A DNA stretch of 64,000 nucleotides from Cavia porcellus (Eukaryota > Chordata > Mammalia > Rodentia > Caviidae), in NCBI RefSeq assembly GCF_034190915.1, contig NW_026947489.1, positions 57,536,001-57,600,000 on the forward strand. Reading direction: 5' to 3'. Positions 48,000-60,429 of the stretch are shown here, piece by piece. The translations under genes were made by a program, and so were the position numbers. The notes under the pieces were generated by a model that was not told where the DNA came from, searched no databases, and saw only the letters and a list, made by a program, of their open reading frames with translations. The stretch's first letter is position 1. Each line of letters starts with the position of its first letter.

Positions 48000-49835
48000 A
48001 CTATAGGACAGGATCCCCAGGGGCAGTCCTGGCATATCACAGAATCAGGGGCCACTAGATCCGGAAGGCCTTTGAAGCAAATTGCTAATGAGGCTCCTTC
48101 TCTTCCCATCCGAAGCTTTCACTAGGCACTGTCCATCCGTCCACAGCAGGAGGCACCCTCCCCGGCCTAGCTGTCCCTCCTGGGCCTCAGGGCAGACTGC
48201 ACCTAGCCAACAGCCTCCAGGGCCAGCAGCAGAGCACCACTGAGGGCACAGGCCACTGGCTGCAGACTTCTTCTTTAAACCCACACACGGCCTAGGGGCC
48301 ACGGCCTTGCCTTCCCCACCCCTTCCTGCTGCTGCCCCCTCACTCACCCCTTCTCACAGGAATACCAGTCTGCTCCGATGCCAGCGGGTCCTAGCAGCCA
48401 CATGCATTTGGTACCCAGGGCTCCACTGAGGCCAGGGGCATTGGATCAGCTCCCGCTGGGACCAAACCAGCAGACCACAGGAAGAGCACCACCCCTCCCT
48501 ACCCTAGGCCCACCTTCTGATATGACTTGTGGGACTGAGTACCCCCAAAAGTCCCACAATATTCATCTCTGCATGCAGTCAAAGTGAAAAATCTCTGAGA
48601 GCCCCTGGGGGATGGCAACTCACCCAAAGAGATAAGGACAGAAACCCCAGGGACCCAGTAAGTGGCTCACAAGGATGCCAGCCATTCCCCAGCTTGTCCT
48701 GACTGTGACAGCCCGACCCCTCAGTGCACCTGGGGATTGTCTTCCGTGCATGATGGCCTACTGGGGTAGACTTGGGGAACCGAGGGAGGCCTGGGGGAGA
48801 CTCAGGCAACCCTGAAGTCACAGATCAGTTGGCCCCTGTACCCCCAGCTTCCACATCTGCAGCATTTCCAGTGTATTTGGGGTTATAAATAATTTAGAGA
48901 GGACTTGGAATATAGCAGATGCAGGTAGATTACAAGCAAACACTACTTCATTCCACCTATGGAACATCCTATGACTTTGGTGTCCTCTGGGACCCTGGAA
49001 CCCTTCCCCACAGACACCAGGAGAGGACCCTGTTCATCTTCTGGGGCACCCACCTGTCAGGCTAGGTCTCTGTCCCCACAAGAGGTGGCCCTTAAGTTCC
49101 AGGCCAGGCTCCATCATCAGCCCTGGGGGCTCCACCTGGCTTTCCCCATTGGCCCAGGCCTTCTCCTAGCCCATCTCACTGTGAGCAAGGAGCCTGCCTG
49201 TGAATGCACTCAGACAAAGTCTTCAAGGAAGAAAACCAAATTCACACTAGAACACATAACTAAAGAGTCACTTCCACTGAAAAGAATAACATTATCTTAT
49301 GACTTAACAGAGACCCTATCACGGCATCAGGTAGAAATTACTGTGACTTACAGCCGTCGCCAGACACCCTTCTAATTGCACAGAGCAATTGGAGACACAG
49401 GGTTGTGCCAAGACATGCGCTCCCTCTACCACTCAGTGCTTCCTGCAGATAGGTGGGGCTGTGTAGGCATCTCCCTCAGCAAAAGGCCACACAACCCTCC
49501 CGGGTGGGAGAGGAAGGAGAAAAGTAAAAAAAGTGGCCTCAGTAACGTTCTGAGAGGTTCTTTTTATTGTGCCAACAAGATGTGCTCTGCCTGAAAGTTT
49601 TTTCTAACACAGTAATTGATTCACCCAGATTCTCTGAAATTATTTCCTAAAGTTAAGCATTTCAGTCCTCAGAGACTGGGGTTCTGCTGTTGTTACTATT
49701 GTTGTTTGACTTTGTTTTTCCCATTATGTCTGCCTGGCTTTTGCCTTTCCTCACCACCAGCATTACTGTCATTAGTGTTGGCTACATGGGAGGTGGATTC
49801 CTCAGGGCTGTAATGTGACAAGGGACAGCACAACG
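48000..49835. other. unique intronic sequence
   Basis: No gene or repeat was recognised. Confidence 0.45.
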
Positions 49836-49839
49836 CCCT

Positions 49840-49935
49840 CTTTCAAGGACCTTCTGCTCTCATTGAGGAGTCTAGTGAACACATTAAAAGGAAAATAATT
49901 AGACACAGAATGAGAATTGTGTAATGGCTGCTGTA
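49840..49935 (+). repeat. possible L2 LINE fragment
   Basis: 'gaccttctgctctcattgag' followed by 'gagtctagtgaacacattaa' resembles the L2 3' phrase (ctctcatggagcttacattctagtg). Weak. Confidence 0.4.
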
Positions 49936-50934
49936 TGCGGCTCGAGCCTCCCAGGCATGAGAACTCGGGTAGCCACCAGCCCTCAGCTGATCCCTGATCA
50001 AGAATTTCCACCAAGGAGGTATCTGCCTTGACAAAGCTTGCACCGCCTTCCCAGGAACCTGAGTACAAACCCCAGCCTTCTTGCTAATCTGGGATAACTG
50101 TAAGGAGCCATCCCAGTTCCAGAGTGTTCCAGAATGTCCCAGGGCTTTTCCAAGGTTAAGGCCTCTGTTGTGGCCATTTCAAAACCCAACTTCTCCCTCT
50201 GTCTGATCCGGCTTGCTTTCCTTATCTAAAATGAAGGACCAAAGTAGAGGTTCAGAATAATCTTCATGTGAAGGTCACCTAAATCACTTTTCTAACCTCT
50301 AAGCTGAGAAGTGGGCATCCTTGGCAGAACTACAGGCCAAGCATATGAGCCCTCACCTCTGGTCTCTAAAACGTTTGGTTTCCGCTCTTCCCAATATTAC
50401 CTGAGAAGAAGACCCAGTCACATGGCCTTGGAAGGCTCCCCAACCTCACCAGACCAGTCCAGGCCCAGCGGCTATTCTCTCTGGCTCCCAGGGGCTACTT
50501 TCCTATCCAGCAGGTACCCAGCAGCAACAGCAGGAAGCCAAGTTCCTCCCTTAAACCAGGTTGGTACCATTGCCTGGTATCTTCCTGTCCTGAGGCCTAG
50601 AATATTCCATTACCTGTGTCCCAAGGTCACTCTAGAAATCTCAAAGTACACTCAATCAGCAAAGTACAGTGACAAGGAGACAAGCAATCTCCTGTTCTCC
50701 TGACATTGGCTTCTCTCAATGGACACTCACTCACCTTGGGTGATGGAAACAGGCAGCTATCAAATGTCCAGCTTTGGAACCCAGCTCCACCACCCTTAGC
50801 ACACCCCTGCGCCTGCCCTGATGCAGCTCCCCAAGGCCACCAACCGGGACAAAGCTGTCCATATCGTTAAGATGCCAGAGTCACATAGAGACCTCTGACT
50901 CCAACCTTCTTTTAAAGTACTGAGCCAATCATCA

Positions 50935-51654
50935 AGCAATCAAGCAATACAAATGCTAGAGAGGCTGTGGGGGAAAAGGAAACCTATCCACTGTTGGTGG
51001 GAATGCAGACCAGTGCAACCACTGTGGAAATCAGGGTGGAGATTCCTCAAAAAACTAGGATTGGAGGTTCTATTAAACCCAGCTATTCCCCTTCTGGATA
51101 TCTTTCCAAAAGAACTAAAAACATCATACCACAGTGATATATGTACACTCATGTTTATAGGAGCAGAGTTTATAATAGCAAGATCTTGGAAACAGCCTAA
51201 ACGCCCATCAACTGAGGAATGGATAAAAAAGAAGTGGTATTTGTGTACAGTGGAGTACTACTCAGCCATAAAGATGGATAAACTGGACACTTTCATACAT
51301 AAATGGAAGCAACTTGAGAACACACTGATCAGCAAAATAAATAAGACACAAATGTGCAAGCATCATATGGTTCCTTAGTGTGGGAAGCTGAAAGAAAAAA
51401 CATATGTACATGTGTTTGTATATAAAAAATAGTTAACATAGCTATATTGCTGATTTCTCTGAATTCACTAAAGAGAAAGATTTGTACCAGTATTGTTCGG
51501 ACATTTGAAGGCAATCTTGTGCTCTGGGTGCTGCCCAGCATTTGGGGATGCTGCCACCTGATTGACATGTTTGGAAACTTTGTTGTATATTTTTTTGTCT
51601 TTTTTTCTTTCTTTTTATCCTTGAATAAAAAGGATTTGAGAAAAAATAATTAAA
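50935..51654 (+). repeat. L1 LINE: ORF2 C-terminal end plus 3' UTR
   Basis: The frame from 50953 to 51378 encodes the end of L1 ORF2 protein. The order WKSGWRFLKK, PAIPLLDI, WKQPKRPSTEEWIKKKW and VEYYSAIK is characteristic of the region after the reverse transcriptase. The element is 5'-truncated. Its 3' UTR ends with AATAAA at 51624-51629 followed by an A-rich tail. That tail resembles the one at 59265-59442, so both may be from one lineage-specific L1 subfamily. The open frame over about 140 codons suggests it is younger than the L1M remnants. Confidence 0.92.
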
Positions 51655-51655
51655 G

Positions 51656-51800
51656 TATTGACCCAGAGGTGCATGCCTACTATCCCAACATTCAGGAGGC
51701 AGAGGCAGGAGAATTGCAGAGGGTTTGAGGCTAGCATGGGCTACATAGTGAGTTCAAGACCAGTCTGGGCTACCCAGTAAGATCCTGTCTCAAAAAAATG
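51656..51800 (+). repeat. B1 SINE with internal duplication, forward
   Basis: 'aggtgcatgcctactatccc', 'tgggctacatagtgagttca' then 'agaccagtctgggctaccca' and 'agatcctgtctcaaaaaaat'. It lies directly after the L1 tail. Confidence 0.88.
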
Positions 51801-51809
51801 CTATTTAAC

Positions 51810-53490
51810 ACAAATTAGTGTATTTATTACAATATACTACTATCTACACAGATGTAGAGAGGCTTAGGAACTGGCCACCTCACACAAATCCCTTCTATCC
51901 CTGTGCATATGACTTTGGATGTGACCTGTCACTCTTCCCAGCCAGCAGCAGGACTGTTGCTCCTGAATCTGAGCCACGTGACACAAACCCCAAGCTGCCA
52001 AGCTCTGGAGTCTAGGACTTGCTTTCTGCTGCCGCCTAGATGGACAGCTAGACACACAGCCAAGCCCTGCCATCACCCAGCCACTGTGGAGTCAGCTGGG
52101 TGTGGACAGACCCCTGAGGGGAACCATCCTGGACTCCCATCCTGCCTGCCTGCAGATCTGCCTTGACCTTGGAAGCTCCCATGGACGGACAGAATTGTGA
52201 GGTGGAATACATCAGTTGCCTCAAGTTTCTAGGGCTCTAGTGTCTTTAAAACGGTGACGGTGACCTGACAGTGACATGTGGCCAAGGTCACTTTAGGGGG
52301 CAGGAGGGGCAAGCTTCTGGCCCCAGTGATGCCCTGCACAGGACAATTTCTGCTAATAGGAGGGAAATGCTGCCCACCAGGTGTCTTACAGAAGAACCTG
52401 CCGGGACTCCTGGTTTGGTCCTCAGTCTAATGTTTTATTTAAAAAAACAAAACATAAGGACAAAGTCCTAGGGAGTGAAGCCTATGAATGTATGGAAATC
52501 AGGTTATTTACTTCTGAGATCAGAAGGATAAAGAATAACCTTCAGTGACTACCTAAAAAGACTCCAGGAGTCTGACCACCCTAAGGACAAGAAGGGCAGC
52601 ATGCAGATGGCCAGTGTCCTCTGTGTGCCCCTAGGGCAGAGAGAGTCTGACCTGCCCTCTTCCTCCTCCTCCCTAAGGCAGCCACCATCAGGCCTCGGAG
52701 ATCAAGGTCAGTGCTGAGCAGATTGAAAACTCCGCTAAGATACGGGGGAGGTTTTTCTCAGAAGGCTGGGCTGGAGCCGCTGTGACCCTAGATGACTGAT
52801 GAACAGTACTATCAAGAATGCTTCGCAGGGTTATTTCAGAGATAAAGAGCAGCAGCTTAAGGAGAAGCTCACATCTGAATATTCCTATCAACACTGGCTA
52901 AGCCAAGTGACAACCAGGCCGTCCACGTGGCATCTGATAATCAATGACACTGATCAGTCTCACTGTACACATGGACGCCCACCACAGTGTCCGAGTTGCA
53001 CGGTGGAAGACAGCACATGGGGTGCTGCATAGACAGAATGCTGTTGGCCAGGACTGGCTAGGGTGGCCTTGGACTCAAACCTGTGACCTGGTAGCTGTTT
53101 GTGTGGCCGATTCTGTGAGCAGGGTGACCAGGAGGAAGGTTTCCATGTGTGCCCAAGAGATACATGGCTGCTTGCAGCCTGCCTGCCTATCTTCTGGAAG
53201 TGACAGGAGACAGAGCTGCCTAGGTCTCCCCAGCCCTCAGCATCCCCAGCCCCGGCCATGTCAGCAGCCACACCACAGGGCCAAGAGGGGGCACTCTGGA
53301 CAGAAGGTGCAGGCTGGTTCCTGCAGCACCTGGCCCTCTGACACTAGGATTCCCAGATCCTGGAGGAAATGCAGTCCAGACAGTGGAAAGCAGTGGGCCT
53401 TCCTGGGCCACCCACAGGCCAGGCCAGGACCAGAATCTGCTCTTAGATTCTAATGGCCTGAGTATCTGACTGTGCCTGAGGTTAGGGACC
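51810..53490. other. unique intronic sequence
   Basis: No gene or repeat was recognised. The plus-strand frame of 169 codons at 52944 has no recognisable domain. Confidence 0.45.
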
Positions 53491-53494
53491 AACT

Positions 53495-53925
53495 GGGGTA
53501 GCTTCCCAGGGCTGCCATTGGCCAGCACCACAGACTGGTGGCTCAAAATGCACAGTCACAGTTGTGGAGGACAGATGTCCAAGATCAAGGTGATAGCAGG
53601 ACCAGGCTCCCTTTGACACCTCTGCAGGAGGACCTCTCTTTGCTGCTTCTGGGAGTTCCTGTCCCTTGGCTTGGGGTGGCATCACTCAATCTCTGCCCAT
53701 CTCTCCCACATGGCATGGCCTTCTTCCCTCTGTGTTTCTGTACCCGAGCTTCCTGTTCTTATAAGGACACCAGTCACACCCCATCAGGGTCCACTCTAAT
53801 GGTGCCATCTCGATTGATACCTTCATTCCTTCTGGAAAGACCATTTCAAACAGGCTCACACTCACAGACACAGCGGATCAGTACTGTGGCATGCAGTTCA
53901 ACCCATCACACTGTTGTTTCTGCAT
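53495..53925 (-). repeat. MLT1-like LTR, reverse
   Basis: 'gcttcccagggctgccattg', 'tggtggctcaaaatgcacag', 'acagatgtccaagatcaagg' and 'gttcttataaggacaccagt' follow the order of a reversed MLT1-type LTR, ending near 'gttcaacccatca'. Confidence 0.8.
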
Positions 53926-53929
53926 CCTG

Positions 53930-56040
53930 AACCCAGCATGGGCCCCAGAATACAGACCCAAATCAACCCAGTGGCTTCTAGTGCCAGCCACCCTGAAAAC
54001 ATAGCTGCAGTGACCCGGCAACTCTCCATTTCTTTATCCACACTCCAAGCGGTCTGAGCCCCTTCCAACACAATCCCTCAGCCCATGGCATCCTTCCTCT
54101 TCCCCTCCCCAGCCTGAATGGAGAACGCTGCCCTTGTGCTGGGCTCCCCAAGAAAGACAACGGTGAAGCTTGGTTCCCTGCAGTGAGGACAGTGCTGTTG
54201 TGCTGTGGAGAAAGGGAATCCCGGGGTTACCAAGAGCAAGTTGGTCTCCGCGGTACATTTATCAGCAGCTCAGTGCCCAGCCAGCAGATGCCAAACTCAG
54301 AGGCTCTGAATGAAGCCCCAGAACTCAAGTGATATCTGATTGGTCCATGCCAAGCCCTGAGTTGGCACTGAGGGCTTCCTGTCAACAGGAAGTAAAGGAT
54401 GGAGATTACATTTTTTTCCAAAGTAGGTACATAGTGGAAGAGATGAGTGCAATTTTGATGAATTATTTCAAGCAGGGCTGAAATAAACAATCCACCCTAG
54501 AGACATTCTCCTACTGCAGGGGATGCACAGCCACTTCCTTGGGTCTGGCTGCATGTGCTGCCAATGGGCAGCTGGGGAGGTCTCCCACAAATACCCTGTG
54601 GTCACACCTGAGGGACACAGCTTCTGCCTAGCATGGCTCCTCCTATCCACTTACAGCAAGGTCACGGGCTGACCGACCAAGCAAACTAAGGGCTGCTTCC
54701 ATATGGAGGCTCAGCACTTTATTTGACTCTGTTCTGCCAGGTTTCAAAAGATGCTGGAAACACACAGGGGTTAACAAGATGGGTGGGTCCACTCTCTTGA
54801 AAGAAATGGGAGACACCTGGTGTTTCTGAGGGGGCTGTGCTCACTGTTCACATTCCAGATCGAAAGAAGGGTGGATGGAGAAGGGCAGTGGGCTCCTCAC
54901 TAGCTCCTCCAGGTGTCCAGGGCTCCTAGAGAAGCAAAAAGGTGTCCAGAAACTAAAAATCCCTTGCAGTGAGCTGGACAGGTCAGAATGGGAAGACAGG
55001 CCAAAGAAAATTAGGTCAAGAAACAGCATCATTTCAGAACACACTTAGCTATCTTAAGGTTTCAGAAGATGCAAATCGATGTAAGAGTTATGTAAACAAA
55101 GCCTGAACAGATGAAGATATATTGGAAAAACAGAGTCAGATAAGGTGCTTCCAAATCATTTTTTCCAAATAATTTCTTTAGTCAATCTAGGTTTGGTTAA
55201 CTATTTACCATTTATCCAACAGTGACTGTCAAAGAGCCATGACACTAAGCCCCATGGAGAGACTAGAAATGGTAATGTGGTTTTTCTAGGTTTTACTAGG
55301 GAGGGGCAGATGCCAGCAAAGAACTGAGAATCCTGACAAGTGTGTAATGTGTAAGAGAAGCCACACGTGAACACACCAGTTACTCTGGCTGCCTGTTCTG
55401 CTCCTTACCTGGTACTAGAGATGTGAGCTAACATCTAGGGTTGAAGGCTTTGTATTCGCCATGAGGTCATTCTGTGGCACTTGGCACCTTGCTCCTACAA
55501 GAATCTTGAAATCTTCTACAAATAGGTACCAGGACTGAGCAGGGCAGGAGTAGGAGACTGGAAGAGGGGAAAGATATGAGTGTTTTCTTCCATTCAAATT
55601 GTCCGTGTTATCCACCATGGAATGATAGGTGGATCATCTGCACCCAGGGGGATAAAGGGATGCGATGAAATAATTCAGCTGTCAACGTGTGATTCTGCCT
55701 GGCTCTGGGCGAGCTCTGCACTATTTCTACACCTATGATCCTCCACAGAGGTGCCAGCTTACTCGGCATGGCAGAGTCCTGGAGGAGTGGGAATCATGGA
55801 CCTATCTCTAACTTCCAGTTCCTCTCTCGGGTCCAGCACTGTGCACAAGTGTAGTCTGCCCATGCGCAGGAGCCTCTGTCCACCCAGCATGCTGGAAGCA
55901 GCCTCCTGTCTGCCTTTATGAACCCAGGAACCACTGCACAGCACAGGGGACTCCATCTCCGAGGAGCTGGACTACTGTAGGTATTGAAGGTTGAGGGTGC
56001 ACCAAGTTATTGAAAGCCACAGTCAAGAAACCTTCCAGAG
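53930..56040. other. unique intronic sequence
   Basis: No gene recognised. A weak L2-like phrase is at 54755-54790 ('gaaacacacaggggttaaca'). Confidence 0.45.
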
Positions 56041-56046
56041 TAGCCT

Positions 56047-56072
56047 AAATCAGAGTGGGCCCACTCTGATTT
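56047..56072. repeat. perfect 26-bp palindrome without spacer
   Basis: AAATCAGAGTGGG (56047-56059) is followed immediately by its exact reverse complement CCCACTCTGATTT (56060-56072). With one mismatch the dyad extends two more pairs on each side (CC/GG). Confidence 0.95.
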
Positions 56073-56227
56073 GGGGTGATCTGGGAGCTCAGCTTTGTTC
56101 GGAAACCAGAAGTACCCTGCCTTTGGTGCACAGTCAGTAGCCAAGGACATCTCTCCCCAGCACAGCTGAAGCGGATGGATATTTAGATCCATACAGAGGA
56201 GCAGACAGATAAATAATGAGTGATTGG

Positions 56228-56605
56228 TGTTTTAGTTGGTTTTTTCTAGTCATGGGTATAAAATACCTGACACAATGCCACTGAAGAGAATTTATTTTGA
56301 CTTGCAGGTTTTAGAAGATTCAGTCCATGTAGTTCAGCTCCAAGGCAAAAATGGCATGGCACAAGGACGCAGGATAGAAAAAAAAAGCTCACCTCAGGAC
56401 AGCCAGGACACAGAGGGAGAGTGGAGGAGCCAGCGACAAGAATATACACTTTAAGGTCACACCCCTAGTGACCGACTTTTTCCAGCCAGGCTCTGCCTCC
56501 TAAGAGTAAACAGGCCATGAACGTGAGGTCAGCACCCCATGATCGATCCAATCGCCTACAAAACACAAGAGACTCTGGGGGAACGTTTTGAATCTAAACC
56601 CTGAC
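56228..56605 (-). repeat. MaLR-like LTR, reverse
   Basis: 'aaaatacctgacacaatgcc', 'gaatttattttgacttgcag', 'ggttttagaagattcagtcc' and 'ttttgaatctaaaccctgac' match the reverse of the family at 7565. It ends in a short (GACA)n. Confidence 0.7.
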
Positions 56606-56609
56606 AGAC

Positions 56610-57810
56610 AGACAGACAGAAAAAAAGAAAGAACAGCTGATGGAGATGGGAGGAATGGATCAGTATTCCACTAAGGAAGCTGGAAATCAATTCTTTTTAG
56701 CCCCCGTAGACCTAAGAATCCCCTAAGAACTTAATAAATACCCAGAACTGTAGCAATTCTGACTCTTGAGGTTGTGCTGAGACTTCCAGATTTCATATTC
56801 TAAGCAAATACTGGGTGTTTCTACCTAAGCTGGTTCAGGAACCACACTTGGAAAAATGCCAACTAAATCCTAACCCAACAAAAAGGTCATACACACCAAG
56901 CTCAAGGCAGGGTCAAAGCTGACACCTCCACTGTGTGGTACCCCGCCAACCCCCTACTTCCTTGGGGCTCCCACCCAGGGAATTTCAGAAGTGGGACAAC
57001 AGAGGGCATAGAGTCCCCTGGTCCTCCAGCCCTGGGGGCAGAACACAGCCCCCTTCCCACCCTTGTCTGGGAGAGCTGAGCACCGGCGAGACTGCAGACC
57101 ATCACCAGCCTGGACGGCACTGTGGCCTCCATCATCTGTGGCTTCCCTGGCGGACACACAGCGGCCAGGGACACAGGAGCAAGAGACCGCCCAGACCCAT
57201 CCTGTCTCCACAACCTTCTGTGACCGACCAGCTGTCCTTGGCTCTATTTTTAGTCTGTCTCCAGTGACTGAAGGATTTCTGGAGCTCCTTCCCCCAAGAG
57301 GGCAAAGGACATGTGCACTCTGTCACTAATGCCCTGCTCAGCAGGGAAGAAATGAATCCCTCTGCCAGCCCCAGTGTCCCCACAGGCTTCTGCCCTGGGT
57401 CCTTCACCAGGAACCCCTCCCTCCCTTGTTCCTTGGCTGCCAGTTCTGTTATGGCTTCTAGACAGTTCCAAAGATCATGATGTGCCAGCCAAAAAGTCAC
57501 TGATTGAAATACGTCATTGAGATGCATAGATTTCAACAATCCTAAAGAAGCTGCTTTTGCTAAAAGAGGGGGAAAAAAGAAGAAAAAATACACTGGCTTC
57601 CAAAGCGCTGGCAGAGCGCCACGCCCACACTTCCAGGGACTGACTTTCTCAAATCATGCCTGGCCTGTCCACTATTCTTCTTCCTTGGCACTGGGGAATA
57701 AGAAGGCAAAGCTGAGAGACTGGCACATCACAGCTCTAACCACTGCGCCTGTTTGCACCTCTCTACTGTAGCCTTGGATAGGAATCTACACTCAGTGGCC
57801 CTCTCTTCCA
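56610..57810. other. unique intronic sequence
   Basis: No gene or repeat recognised. Confidence 0.45.
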
Positions 57811-57815
57811 ATCTT

Positions 57816-57840
57816 CTAACCCTAACCCTAACCCTAACCC
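57816..57840 (+). repeat. interstitial telomeric repeat (CCCTAA)n
   Basis: Just over four perfect hexamer units of the vertebrate telomere sequence (CTAACC phase) occur in otherwise unique intron. The flanks are not subtelomeric in character. Confidence 0.95.
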
Positions 57841-57844
57841 CCAC

Positions 57845-59190
57845 AAGACCCTGGAGGTCTGCCATGATGGTGACTCATGCTGGGTGACAATGAGGCTAAC
57901 ACCAGGCATGGTGGCACTCTCAGCTGGACCCATCCTGGGTACCCAGACATCCACCTTCTAATTCAACTGCTAAGTTAGCTGAGAATTCTAGGTCTGCCTT
58001 TTCTGCTCTGCTACAACTCATCAGCCTTGGGTTATCCCCTAAAATGGATTCTCCTAACACAGTGGGGGCCATTGGTTGGAAGTGGGGTGAAGATAAAGAT
58101 GGCTAAAGACAATTCCAGTCCAAGGGAGGAGGTTTTCAGTGATTTCTCCAAGACCAGAAGCCATCGCCCTTCTCTGCACCAGACATGGGGGTGGAACCTA
58201 GGTGCCTTAAACGACTCAGTCCAATTGAAGAAAAAGGTTGTGGTCCCTAGAAACTCTGGAGGTCTTAACAGCCAAATGCCACTGGACATTATCAAATGTC
58301 CCATACTCACAGGGCTGCCAAAGCCACAGTCTTTAAGGAACAGCTCCTTGGAATCCAAGTTACCTTTGGACATGACATTCCTGGGATGTGGGGGATTCGA
58401 TTGCCCCACAGATTTGCTGTTCTTGGCTCAGCGACCCCGTGGCTATGACTAAGCTCACTGATTTCCCCAAGAACAGGTCATTCCACTGATCATCTCCATC
58501 TCCTAACAAGGTCAGCTCTATTTCTGGCTCCTTCACCATCAGCCAGGCAGAAGGCCCACCCGTCCTCCAGAGCTCCCCCACCTGCCCTTCCCAGTTCTTC
58601 TCACATTCTGCCTAGTTCAGGTACTCATTCCCCAACCCTGAGCCCTCATTCCTTTACTCCATCTTTCCAAGTCATTCCCATGAACTGTAATTCTCGCCTG
58701 CATTTAATAGTCTCCATTTAGTCCCTCCCCACAATGACACCTGGAAAAAACTCAGGTTTGGTACTTTAGCTCCTCACAAGTGAGGAGACAGAGGCAGAGA
58801 AGCTAGGAGAGCCATGGGGTGACTAAGGAGGGTCCAACCCCAGCCAGAGATGTCCTGCAGAACCCACTCAGAACTGTCCCACCTAGGAAAGGGGGGTTGG
58901 CTACTGTTCCACAACTATACCCCTCCAATGGTCCCTCAGCACCACCCCAGCCCTTTCAGCTGTCCCTGAACTGGGCTGAGCCAGTGGCCATGGCCAGAAG
59001 GACTCCTGCAGGCAAAGAGAAGGATGAGAGTGCAAGGCTACACCCCAAAGCTGTAAGTGAGGTCAGGGTGACCACAGACTTCAGGGCCAGGGCACCCACA
59101 GCATTCCCCACATCTCTTTGTGGAATTCCTCATGCCTGGGCCTGGCCCCAAGGTAGGCTTGCCTGAGAAGACCCAGGACACCCAGTGAAA
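57845..59190. other. unique intronic sequence
   Basis: No gene or repeat was recognised. Two opposing frames at about 58030-58450 are open over 125-141 codons without a recognisable domain. Confidence 0.45.
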
Positions 59191-59264
59191 CTGAAATTTC
59201 CCAGAAACAGTGGGAAAAAGCAGCACAGCCCAAACATGGCATGGGCCACGCTTGTGCTAAAATA

Positions 59265-59442
59265 TTGAATGTTAATTGAAGGCAGCCGTCTTGAGTTCTG
59301 GGTGAATGATTTGGGGATGACAATGTGCAGTGCATGTACCATGATTGCTCCTGAATGACATGTTTTGAAATTTTGTGGTAGTTTTTTTCTTCTTATTATT
59401 TTTATCCCTCAATAAAATGGATTTGAAAAAAATAAAATAGAA
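59265..59442 (+). repeat. 5'-truncated L1 3' UTR
   Basis: 'gatttggggatgacaatgtg', 'tgacatgttttgaaattttg' and 'ccctcaataaaatggatttg' align with the 3' end of the L1 at 51500-51650 (gcatttggggatgctg, tgacatgtttggaaactttg, ccttgaataaaaaggatttg). AATAAA is at 59411-59416 followed by an A-rich tail. The upstream limit is uncertain. Confidence 0.75.
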
Positions 59443-59449
59443 AAACAAA

Positions 59450-60300
59450 AATGGTATGTTATTTGCCTGCAATCCTAATCTCACTGGGCATTTTGTATTC
59501 CTACACAGTAAATCTAGTAGCCCCCCCCTCAAGCTCCTGCTTGACCTGTCTCAATTGAGAGGAACCCACTGCATTGTAACCTGGTCCTTATGCCCTTCCC
59601 TCCAGGAGACACAAGTTCTCACTATCCTGGAAGCGGCCATCTCTCCCTCCGAGCTAAAGAAGAAACACACAGGCTCCCCACCAGCTCTTCCTCACTTCTA
59701 CAAGCTGCTACTGTCATTTATAACTCTGGATCATTTACTGGCATCACCTCTCAGATAATTACGGAACTAGGTGAGAGGTGGGTGACACCTTGGTCCCCCT
59801 AGCAACTGCAAGCCTAGTGAGGACCAGGGCAGAAGCCCCTGCTCTGGCCCTGGATCTCAGTGTAAGGAAAGCACAGGGCACACAGGGACTGACACTCACT
59901 CAACTGCTGTGGAGAGAGTGCCACATTCAGGGAGGACAGGATGCTGAGAATATTGTAAAAAGCTGCCGTGTCACCCTTGGCTGCAAGGGCGGCCCTGGTG
60001 TTCCAACTACAACACGAGTTTTTGATGCTCACTGTCATCGCTGTCACTGGTTCTGGGTTTTGTCCTACACTAGCACCAGCACCGACCCGCGAGCCCATGA
60101 TCACAAAGCTGTGTGTACACACATAAGCACATGCACACAGGTGGCGTCTGTGACAAGCTGCTCCAGATGGCCCATCCATAGGACAATGTCACTACAACCT
60201 TCTCTCCCCTCCTCTGTTGCCTTTTACAATTTGGTGGCCTGGTATCTATGGAGTAGTTATACATGTATATTATGCTTAAAATCGTAATGCCTTTACCACG
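59450..60300. other. unique intronic sequence
   Basis: No gene or repeat was recognised. Confidence 0.45.
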
Positions 60301-60319
60301 AATTACTTTATTTCAACAT

Positions 60320-60420
60320 TCATGTAACAAGGCAGGCAAAATGGGTATTTTCCCCATTCGACAAATGAGACAAACTGGTGAAATAAATGATCACCGTTAA
60401 ACAGAGATTTTAGTAGCAAC
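60320..60420 (-). repeat. MIR fragment, reverse
   Basis: 'gggtattttccccattcgac' followed by 'aaatgagacaaactggtgaa' matches the reversed MIR core (tatccccattttacagatgaggaaactg). Confidence 0.65.
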
Positions 60421-60429
60421 ATCCAACTT

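Noticed and set aside
50953..51378. 141-codon frame as a host gene
   Set aside because: It is the C-terminal end of L1 ORF2, a transposon remnant.
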